Of a stretch of 19,160 nt of DNA, positions 1 to 5,751 are shown piece after piece. Within the stretch, counting starts at the first letter, position 1, and each line of letters begins with the position of its first letter. Source of the stretch: Actinomycetota bacterium (GTDB lineage: Bacteria > Actinomycetota > Actinomycetes > Nanopelagicales > Nanopelagicaceae); NCBI GenBank assembly GCA_010032125.1, contig RHAU01000004.1:1-19160 (forward strand), written 5' to 3'. A program made the position numbers and the translations under genes. Under the pieces are notes generated by a model. The model ran no database searches, was not told the DNA's origin, and worked only from the letters and a program-made list of their open reading frames with translations.

Positions 1-152
1 GAACCATTCTTCTCCAGCGCACAGAAGATGACGGACTCGATATCGAATCCCACTAGAAGTTTTACGCAGACTAAGCGAAGAATTTCGTCAAAGTCATTAT
101 TTAACTTATTTGATGCAATGAATAGTTCGACGAGATCCTGTAACTTAACCAT
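1..152 (-). CDS. Partial gene, probable GAF-domain protein (5' end only)
   Basis: The frame is open from the window edge to an ATG at 152 on the minus strand, about 50 codons. The start is preceded by AGGA with a spacing of about 5 bases. The peptide begins MVKLQDLVELFIASNKLNND and continues with a stretch of the type LRLVCVKLLVGFDIESVIFC followed by ALEKNG. A helix followed by a beta strand rich in V/I and a charged turn is how many bacterial GAF domains begin; in Actinobacteria these often sit in LuxR-type regulators or sensor proteins. The rest of the gene lies outside the window, so the effector domain is unknown. The GAF call is an inference from pattern. That it is a real gene is supported by the ribosome binding site, the open frame and the divergent layout with the next gene. 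Confidence 0.5.
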   Translation of the reverse strand, partial: MVKLQDLVELFIASNKLNNDFDEILRLVCVKLLVGFDIESVIFCALEKNG

Positions 153-256
153 TATTTCCTACTTTTCTCTCTCGCCGATTGCGTCTCTCATGGATTAAGT
201 CTCGTCTTTGTTTCTGATAAAACGTTGGCATAAACCGGTCTATGACAGGTCTGACT

Positions 257-317
257 TATGTGACAAGAGAGTGTGCGATTGATGCGCTGCACGTGATTTG
301 AAAATAGAAGTCACATA
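257..317. promoter_or_regulatory. Inverted repeat in the divergent intergenic region
   Basis: TATGTGAC at 257-264 is repeated as its exact reverse complement, GTCACATA, at 310-317, about 45 bases apart. It lies between the divergent partial gene (start at 152) and the secreted-protein gene (start at 357). A TTGGCA hexamer at 225-230 could be a -35 element, but no convincing -10 is spaced correctly. The dyad could be an operator or chance; 8-bp arms at this distance are weak evidence. Confidence 0.2.
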
Positions 318-356
318 GAACGCTTTGCATCATCTAAAACCTGAGGAGCGGTACCT

Positions 357-1625
357 GTGAAAGCTAGATTCATAAGTCTGATTTCGATTTGCGCAACATG
401 CATAATGATGTTGCTTTCTACGCCATCAAGCCACGCGGTTGGTATTGATTTATCTGGTCCGATTTCGGGGGCAATAAACGAGAAATCTTCAGAGTTTTCA
501 TTAACTGTCGATAAAGACTTCAATGGACAAGTTCGTGTTGAAATCCTTGGCGGTGGCCTTGACTACGTACTGCGCGTCGACTTTAACAAAGGTGATCTCT
601 TTCGAACTTTCACGATAACTCCAACAGCTCTTGGTTCGGTAACTCTGGTTGCTAATCCTGAAGGCGGACCAAAGATCGATAAGACGTGGATTTACACGGT
701 AGGTACACCAACTCCCACACCCACACCTACAACTACAGGTACACCAACTCCCACACCCACACCTACAACTACAGGTACACCAACTCCCACACCCACAGCT
801 TCTTTAATTCCTTCTTCAGTCTCTACGTCACAGACACAAGGAGGCAGTGGAGTTGCAACTCTCTTCTATCCACTTGCTCCAACCAGTGCAATTTATGATC
901 CACAACAAGATTTAACTTTTTCATTTCTCGTTGCGGGCATTAATGAGAATATTTTGGTAACTGTCTTCATCCCAGAAGGCGCCACAGATTCAAAGGCCAA
1001 TGTCTTCGTTGAATCGCTGAGTACCCCTGCGGAAGTGTCTGCCGGCCAAATCTCAGTCAGATTAAACATGTTTCTTCTAGACACAAATACTTCAATAGCT
1101 ACCTTGAAAATCCCCATGGAAATCCGGTTTTGGACGCCATATAAGGGTTTTTCTTACCTTTTGATTGAGGAGACCGGCACATTTCAAGCAATCGAATCTA
1201 TCGGCGCTGCCGATATTTCGAAGGCACCTACCTTGGGGTTAAAGGTAAATGTAGATTCGACATATTCAATCTTTTCCACATTTCTCAGCGACTTTGTCAC
1301 TACCAATGAACTGGGATCCAGCGGTGTAATCAACAAGAAGTTAAAAGTAGCAATAAACGCCGCTGCGCAGAGAAACCGTATTTATTATCTTAATAGCCTT
1401 CCCAGGAATAAAGTATTCATTGACTTTGCAACGAAATTTGCGTCGAAGAGCGCAACGCTCGAGATTCGTCGATACAACGGAAGCCGACTCGGATATTCGC
1501 AACTTGTTAAGTTGGTTCTTGATGAACAAGGCGACGGAACTTACGTAACAAGCAAACCTTTACTTAAAGGTGATCGCTTAAGAGTATTGATCAACGGAAG
1601 TGCAATTAAGTACGCGACCGTATGA
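357..1625 (+). CDS. Secreted protein with Thr-Pro repeat linker, function unknown
   Basis: The product is 422 residues and begins at GTG 357, preceded by GAGGAG with 7-8 bases of spacing. Residues 1-27 form a clear Sec signal peptide: K/R near the start, a hydrophobic core and a likely cut after SHA. Residues of about 28-115 look like a small beta-rich domain. Residues 116-147 are a GTPTPTPTPTTT repeat, the kind of flexible, probably extended linker found in actinobacterial exoproteins. The remainder (about 150-422) looks beta-rich, with a basic C-terminal part. No LPXTG motif or C-terminal membrane anchor is visible, so it is probably released or loosely wall-associated. I do not recognise the globular domains. 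It stands alone, with a terminator-like hairpin 25 bases after the stop. Confidence 0.85.
   Translation: MKARFISLISICATCIMMLLSTPSSHAVGIDLSGPISGAINEKSSEFSLTVDKDFNGQVRVEILGGGLDYVLRVDFNKGDLFRTFTITPTALGSVTLVANPEGGPKIDKTWIYTVGTPTPTPTPTTTGTPTPTPTPTTTGTPTPTPTASLIPSSVSTSQTQGGSGVATLFYPLAPTSAIYDPQQDLTFSFLVAGINENILVTVFIPEGATDSKANVFVESLSTPAEVSAGQISVRLNMFLLDTNTSIATLKIPMEIRFWTPYKGFSYLLIEETGTFQAIESIGAADISKAPTLGLKVNVDSTYSIFSTFLSDFVTTNELGSSGVINKKLKVAINAAAQRNRIYYLNSLPRNKVFIDFATKFASKSATLEIRRYNGSRLGYSQLVKLVLDEQGDGTYVTSKPLLKGDRLRVLINGSAIKYATV
702..797 (+). repeat. Perfect 36-bp tandem repeat, 2.67 copies, in coding sequence
   Basis: Units run 702-737, 738-773 and 774-797 (the last truncated at 24 bases). They are identical base for base as far as they go, each coding GTPTPTPTPTTT. 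The 36-bp period is a multiple of three, so gain or loss of a unit keeps the frame. Perfect identity at synonymous positions points to recent duplication or ongoing homogenisation by slippage. Confidence 0.95.
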
Positions 1626-1650
1626 GACTTCTTCACTAGGGGGCGTGGAT

Positions 1651-1696
1651 GTGACTGGATTTCGACTTCATCGAGAGCCAGTCACTCCATTGTTTT
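1651..1696 (+). terminator. Intrinsic terminator of the secreted-protein gene
   Basis: GTGACTGG (1651-1658) pairs perfectly with CCAGTCAC (1678-1685), and an inner TCGA/TCGA pairing can shorten the loop. The tail at 1686-1696 reads TCCATTGTTTT, T-rich after a short gap. It lies 25 bases after the stop codon at 1625, the usual place for a Rho-independent terminator. Confidence 0.6.
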
Positions 1697-1872
1697 GAAA
1701 TAATTACACAGTCTTAAGAGGAAAGGGGAATTACTTACATCGGAGAGTCACCTATTGGCGTCTAAGAAACGGCTTAAGCCCTATCCGATTCGTCCTTAGG
1801 TGACGACAACTGGCACCAATGAAACCTGTCGGTTGATAGCTTTCGAGCGGTATCGTTGCAAGGGAGCTCGTC

Positions 1873-1896
1873 ATGCAGTGGGTATGTGTGAGGTAG
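1873..1896 (+). CDS. Putative 7-residue leader peptide (uORF)
   Basis: ATG at 1873 is followed by six codons and TAG, giving MQWVCVR. An AGGGAG Shine-Dalgarno at 1861-1866 sits 6 bases before the ATG, better than that of the downstream ATPase, which has none. The ORF ends 34 bases before the terminator-like hairpin at 1931. CTTCCC at 1912-1917 can pair with the GGGAG of this ribosome binding site, so its translation could be gated by RNA folding. The layout is that of a leader peptide in transcription attenuation. The Trp and Cys codons may or may not be the sensed residues. Such short ORFs also arise by chance; the ribosome binding site is the main support. Confidence 0.35.
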   Translation: MQWVCVR

Positions 1897-1930
1897 TTGA
1901 ACCGCACAAGCCTTCCCGAATGTAGGTATA

Positions 1931-1972
1931 GCGGGGTGATGTGAACTATCCACATCACCCCGCGATTTATTT
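1931..1972 (+). terminator. Perfect 13-bp hairpin with T-rich tail just before a start codon
   Basis: GCGGGGTGATGTG (1931-1943) is the exact reverse complement of CACATCACCCCGC (1951-1963), with the 7-base loop AACTATC. The tail GATTTATTT (1964-1972) runs straight into the ATG at 1973. This is the strongest secondary structure I see in the window. If it forms in the nascent RNA it would terminate transcription before the ATPase gene or block ribosome access to it. Confidence 0.7.
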
Positions 1973-4387
1973 ATGGACAATTCTGAATTATTGCAAGGAC
2001 TGAGCGACGAGAAGGCTGCTGAATACCTTCGAATCGATGGACCGAATCAGATATCAAGCGTCAATAAATTCTCTGGTTTTCAGATACTTCTACGTCAATT
2101 CTTGAGTCCAGCGATCCTGATCCTGCTTATTACGGCGGTGATCTATGGAAGTCTCGGCAATGCACACGATGCCCTCATTCTGCTCGCGATTATTCTGCCG
2201 AGCGGATTGCTGACTTTTATTCAGGAATACCAGGCAGAAATGACTATGAACCGGCTTCGCGCCAGGCTCTCGTTAACCGTAAAAACCATTCGCAATGGAG
2301 AGGAGCGGGAAGTCCCATCTGAAGAGTTAGTAAGAGGCGATGTCGTACTCCTGAAGCCTGGCGATCTGATACCGGCTGATCTCATTCTTATTTCAGGAGA
2401 TTCACTTTCGATAGATGAGGCAGCACTCACAGGTGAGTCATTCCCGCGAAGGAAGGATGCCGAGCGCAGCGACGAACTTTTTATGGGGACGCATGTCGTC
2501 AGCGGAATAGCTATCGCACGTGTTGTGAGAACCGGCTCGCGCACAAAGTACGGGGAACTAGCAGAGAGAATTTCTGGTGCAAGCATTGAAACGTCTTTTG
2601 AAAAAGGATTGCGTAATTTTGGCGGACTGGTGGCTCGAGCAATTCTCATCTTAGTAATTCTTGTATTTTCAGGAAACCTTATTCTTCATAGACCTATATT
2701 TGAATCTCTACTCTTCTCACTTGCCCTTGCGGTCGGTCTGACACCACAAATGCTTCCAGTCATCATCTCAGTTTGCTTGTCATCGGGCGCACGGTTGTTA
2801 GCGAAGAAGAAAGTTTTAATAAAGCGGCTAGACGCAATCGAAGATCTAGGGACGATGGAAATCCTCTGTACCGATAAAACAGGAACTCTGACAACCGGGG
2901 AACTTACTTTGGAGAAAGCAATAGATCCCAAGGATAAGGAAAACGAAAGAGTTGCATTACTGGGCTTCGAAAATGCCCTTTTACAGACCAGTTCCGCGAA
3001 CTCCGTTGATGATGCGCTTCTTCGCACTAACCTCATTCTTCCTAAAAGAAAGAAACTTTCGGAGATCAACTTTAGTTTCAATCGGCGAAGGGTTTCGGTA
3101 CTGACGGAGGATCAAGAATTAATAACAAAAGGCGCATTTACGGAGGTCATCAATCTATGTAAACGGGTTCGGGTGGATTCGGCCATCGAAGACATTGGCC
3201 CTTGGCATACACGCCTTCTTGCCCAGAATAAGAGATGGGCCGACCAAGGCTACAAAGTCATTGCGGTCGCCACTCGCTCGAACGTGGAAACCGTTGATGA
3301 GAATATGGAGCGGGAGATGACATTTGAAGGAATTCTCTTGCTTAATGACCCTCCGAAAGAGGATGCGAAAGATGCGCTTAATAAATTCCATTCGCTGGGA
3401 ATTAACGTTCTGCTGATCACTGGCGATAGCGCCGTATCTGCTGGAAACATCGCTCAAGTCGTGGGACTAGATTCGAGTCAAGTAGTCACTGGTAGTGAAA
3501 TTGATCAATGGGACGACAGTAAATTATTGAATGTTCTTCAAAATACGAAAATATTTGCTGAAATTGATCCCATCCAAAAATTGAGAATCGTGACTGCCCT
3601 TCGACATTCTGGAAAAGTAGTTGGATTTTTAGGTGACGGAATTAATGATGCTGCTGCTCTGAAGTTATCTGACGTATCGATAAGCGTCGAAGATGCAGTC
3701 GAAATTGCCAAGAGTGCATCGTCGGTAGTGCTTCTCGAGAAGAATCTCATGGTCATTGCTGATGGAGTCGCCATCGGCAGGAGAACTTTCGAGAATACGG
3801 TCAAGTATGTAAGGATTACTATCAGCGCGTCTTTCGGAAACGTACTTTCCATGGCCCTTGCATCGTTCTTTCTGCCGTTTCTACCTATGCTTCCTACCCA
3901 GATACTTCTGCTCAATTTCTTGAGCGATGTTCCGGCTTTAGCAATTTCAAGTGACCGAGTAGATCCTGAGGATCTCGGCCACTCTCGCAGATGGCATATG
4001 AAGGATGTTGGTCACTTCATGGTCTTCTTCGGAATCATAAGCTCGATCTTCGACATTCTCGTCTTCTCAGTTTCGCTTTCTCTGTTTGATGCAACTCCGG
4101 AGGAGCTGAGAAGTACTTGGTTTGCAACCTCACTCATTACTGAAGTACTGGCAATAGTGATTCTTCGGACTAAAAGAAGTGTTCTCAAGAGTCTTCCCAG
4201 CCGAGCACTGCTCGTCGTCTGCATAATCGTCACGATTCTTGCATTGACTATTCCCGGCCTAGGGATTCTCCAAATCTTTGGTCTACCACGCGTTGGCCTG
4301 AAATATTTTCTTCTCGTATTAGTGCTTTCCACTGGATATGGACTACTCACTGAATATGCAAAGCGAAGCACACATCTAAATTTGTAG
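1973..4387 (+). CDS. P-type ATPase, MgtA/P3B-like cation transporter
   Basis: The product has 804 residues with the full P-type ATPase layout. The actuator-domain TGES is at 153-156. The phosphorylated Asp is D301 in CTDKTGTLT, and the hinge motif GDGIND is at 554-559. Hydrophobic segments lie at about 45-85, 220-275 and in the C-terminal third. The TM4 stretch AVGLTPQMLPVIISV, followed by LIKRLDAIEDLGTMEILCTDKTG, resembles MgtA/MgtB Mg2+ importers (VGLTPEMLP) more than Ca2+ or proton pumps. Here the usual TM4 Glu is Gln259. The protein is somewhat shorter than E. coli MgtA (about 900 residues). Mg2+ uptake is the best guess for the substrate but is not proven. The start at ATG 1973 matches the family N-terminus (GLSDEKAAEYL...GPN). 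No Shine-Dalgarno precedes it, and a 13-bp hairpin ends 9 bases upstream, suggesting control by the leader RNA. Confidence 0.9.
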   Translation: MDNSELLQGLSDEKAAEYLRIDGPNQISSVNKFSGFQILLRQFLSPAILILLITAVIYGSLGNAHDALILLAIILPSGLLTFIQEYQAEMTMNRLRARLSLTVKTIRNGEEREVPSEELVRGDVVLLKPGDLIPADLILISGDSLSIDEAALTGESFPRRKDAERSDELFMGTHVVSGIAIARVVRTGSRTKYGELAERISGASIETSFEKGLRNFGGLVARAILILVILVFSGNLILHRPIFESLLFSLALAVGLTPQMLPVIISVCLSSGARLLAKKKVLIKRLDAIEDLGTMEILCTDKTGTLTTGELTLEKAIDPKDKENERVALLGFENALLQTSSANSVDDALLRTNLILPKRKKLSEINFSFNRRRVSVLTEDQELITKGAFTEVINLCKRVRVDSAIEDIGPWHTRLLAQNKRWADQGYKVIAVATRSNVETVDENMEREMTFEGILLLNDPPKEDAKDALNKFHSLGINVLLITGDSAVSAGNIAQVVGLDSSQVVTGSEIDQWDDSKLLNVLQNTKIFAEIDPIQKLRIVTALRHSGKVVGFLGDGINDAAALKLSDVSISVEDAVEIAKSASSVVLLEKNLMVIADGVAIGRRTFENTVKYVRITISASFGNVLSMALASFFLPFLPMLPTQILLLNFLSDVPALAISSDRVDPEDLGHSRRWHMKDVGHFMVFFGIISSIFDILVFSVSLSLFDATPEELRSTWFATSLITEVLAIVILRTKRSVLKSLPSRALLVVCIIVTILALTIPGLGILQIFGLPRVGLKYFLLVLVLSTGYGLLTEYAKRSTHLNL

Positions 4388-4391
4388 ATAA

Positions 4392-4413
4392 CTCGAGCCA
4401 TCGTAATCTCGAG
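4392..4413 (+). terminator. Weak hairpin after the ATPase gene
   Basis: CTCGAG at 4392-4397 and again at 4408-4413 can form a 6-bp stem with a 10-base loop, 5 bases after the stop codon at 4387. No T-run follows, so termination here would be poor; read-through into the next gene is possible. A second small hairpin, TCTCC/GGAGA (4488-4500), lies just before the next ribosome binding site. Confidence 0.25.
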
Positions 4414-4515
4414 AGTATTGATGCTTAGCGATGATGAATCAGCGACTTTGACGTCACGATGAAGAGAGAAGATGCGTTGTAGATAAGTCTCCGCCGGAGA
4501 ACCTAGGAGAGTGTG

Positions 4516-4980
4516 ATGATAACGAGTATTTCGAATTCCAATCGGTTAGCAGTGATTGCAATAACGCAAGATCAGGCGAAGATTTGGCGACGGGGAATCG
4601 GTCCAGAGGATCTTCCGGAATTCGTCTCCCCGCCGAAGGAAGTGGATCATAGGCATAGAAGAACCGGTCAATTTCAGCACAGTCACGATACAGCGCACAG
4701 ATTTCCAGAATTCTTCGAAGATATTGCCGAACTAATCCGTGAAGACTCTGCAATCTTGATCATCGGTCATGGAAAAGGCAAAGGCGCTTACCATCATTTG
4801 TTGCAGGATTATCTATCGAGGAAGCACCCTGATATTTCAAAAAAAGTACTTGGCTTTATCGACCTCGACTTATCGGCGATGAGCGACGGACAAATTGCGA
4901 TGCATGCCAGGCAGTGGTTTGAGAAGAATTTTCGCAAACTTGCAACCTGGCATGACCGCCAATCGCCTCCGTGGTTTTAG
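4516..4980 (+). CDS. 'Translational machinery' family protein (eRF1-like fold)
   Basis: The product has 154 residues from ATG 4516. A GTG at 4513 would also be in frame, but AGGAG at 4505-4509 is 6 bases from the ATG and only 3 from the GTG, so I chose the ATG. The layout matches the small bacterial family named 'translational machinery protein' and related baeRF/host-attachment proteins. It has an N-terminal strand (LAVIAITQDQAKIWR), a His-rich middle (VDHRHRR, HSHDTAHRF), a helix leading to the strand AILIIGHGKGKGAYHHLL, and a C-terminal DGQIAMHARQWF like the DGQLVAHARKYF I recall from that family. These proteins resemble one domain of archaeal/eukaryotic release factor aRF1/eRF1. Their biochemical role is unsettled, with ribosome-related or stress roles proposed. 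It lies between two P-type ATPase genes. Family membership is fairly firm; function is not. Confidence 0.75.
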   Translation: MITSISNSNRLAVIAITQDQAKIWRRGIGPEDLPEFVSPPKEVDHRHRRTGQFQHSHDTAHRFPEFFEDIAELIREDSAILIIGHGKGKGAYHHLLQDYLSRKHPDISKKVLGFIDLDLSAMSDGQIAMHARQWFEKNFRKLATWHDRQSPPWF

Positions 4981-4982
4981 AA

Positions 4983-5693
4983 CTACTTTCTGACAGGAAC
5001 TTGCTGAATCAGGTACCCAAGATTTCTCTGGGCGGCAGATCCCCACGCGTAAACAACGGTATTGGTTTCATTTTGAACGCTGACATTTGCAGCAGGAATT
5101 GCTACGACACTGGGCGAATCAGAGAGCACCACATCAACTGAGTAGGTTTTTGTGTTGAACGTGCTCTTTCGCTCCATGCCGTTGGCGAGATTCTTGATGA
5201 CCGTTGCGCCACCTGCTCGAATGTTGACTTCAGGCGCTGCTGCGACATGGCGCACTGTCAACCAACCACGCTTTTTGCCAGCCTCGGTAATCATATTCTT
5301 GAACATCGAAATTCTTGGCTTTCCATCCGCACCTAGAAATGCAACGAATGAAACATTCTCACCGTTAGTTAAGTAAGTCTTGTTAGATGTTAAGACTGCG
5401 GCAGTATCAGAACTTGGCGATACTCCATCAGCAAATATCTTGATTTGAACGTTTCCGCGATCTACCGTGAAACTCTTCATCGCACCCGGCGTAGCATTAT
5501 CAATTATCAAAGTGTTGTTTGCATAAACATCAACTTTGTCTGCGCCATTCCCGGATGGAATCGCGTGGATGATGGTGTATGTTGCTTTATCAGTAGATTT
5601 GGCTTTTGCTTTCGCCATTGCTGAAACTGGACTTTGAAGTAAAAGTAGGGCAATGGTCCCCAAGACAATTCTTCGCTGGACTGTTCGATTCAT
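4983..5693 (-). CDS. Secreted DUF4397-domain protein
   Basis: The product is 236 residues, beginning at ATG 5693. A signal peptide is visible: basic residues at 3-8, a hydrophobic core IVLGTIALLLL, and a cut after VSA (25) or AMA (27). The mature part begins with YTIIHAIPSGNGADKVDVYANNTLI and continues with GNVQIKIFADG. This is the hallmark of DUF4397 (VRVVHASPDAPAVDVYVNG type), a beta-sandwich domain of exported proteins in Actinobacteria and other phyla with no assigned biochemical role. A second copy-like stretch, WLTVRHVAAAPEVNIRAGG (about residues 143-161), suggests a two-lobed repeat of the same fold. It ends tail to tail with the preceding gene, 2 bases apart. It lies 58 bases downstream of the minus-strand ATPase gene and may share its transcript. 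Confidence 0.85.
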   Translation of the reverse strand: MNRTVQRRIVLGTIALLLLQSPVSAMAKAKAKSTDKATYTIIHAIPSGNGADKVDVYANNTLIIDNATPGAMKSFTVDRGNVQIKIFADGVSPSSDTAAVLTSNKTYLTNGENVSFVAFLGADGKPRISMFKNMITEAGKKRGWLTVRHVAAAPEVNIRAGGATVIKNLANGMERKSTFNTKTYSVDVVLSDSPSVVAIPAANVSVQNETNTVVYAWGSAAQRNLGYLIQQVPVRK

Positions 5694-5751
5694 ATCTCAA
5701 CTTTCTTTGTGTAGGTGAAAGCGAAGAGTAATTGGGCGCAATTAGTGATGT

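Larger units (their letters stand above)
1697..1972 (+). ncRNA. Candidate structured leader RNA of the P-type ATPase gene
   Basis: This stretch has no long gene but contains ordered, non-overlapping helices. GTCACCTA 1747-1754 pairs with TAGGTGAC 1797-1804 (8 bp). CAACTGGCA 1807-1815 pairs with TGTCGGTTG 1827-1835 (9 pairs, two of them G-U). A TTCG tetraloop at 1842-1845 is closed by GCT/AGC and then GATA/TATC with a GG bulge. A short ORF (1873-1896) follows, then a perfect 13-bp hairpin (1931-1963). TCACC at 1748-1752 could also pair with GGTGA at 1935-1939 in the last hairpin, giving a possible switch between two folds. I looked for M-box, cobalamin, yybP-ykoY, glycine and SAM hallmarks and did not find a convincing set. 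It could be a riboswitch, an attenuator or an independent small RNA. Confidence 0.45.

Noticed and set aside
702..797. Tandem repeat as a CRISPR array
   Set aside because: There are no unique spacers; the units abut directly, are in frame and code a Thr-Pro linker.
1741..1830. Known riboswitch in the ATPase leader (glycine, M-box, cobalamin)
   Set aside because: Isolated strings such as GGAGAG, TTAGGTGA and CACCAATG resemble parts of known consensus sequences, but the remaining conserved blocks are missing or out of order, so no class can be named.
1819..1836. A five-codon ORF (MKPVG) in the leader as a proline-sensing leader peptide
   Set aside because: It has no Shine-Dalgarno at a usable distance and its start lies in the loop of a stable 9-pair stem; the ORF at 1873 is much better supported.
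1752..1980. Minus-strand open frames across the ATPase leader
   Set aside because: They have no recognisable protein pattern or ribosome binding site and run through the inverted repeats, which explain the sequence better.
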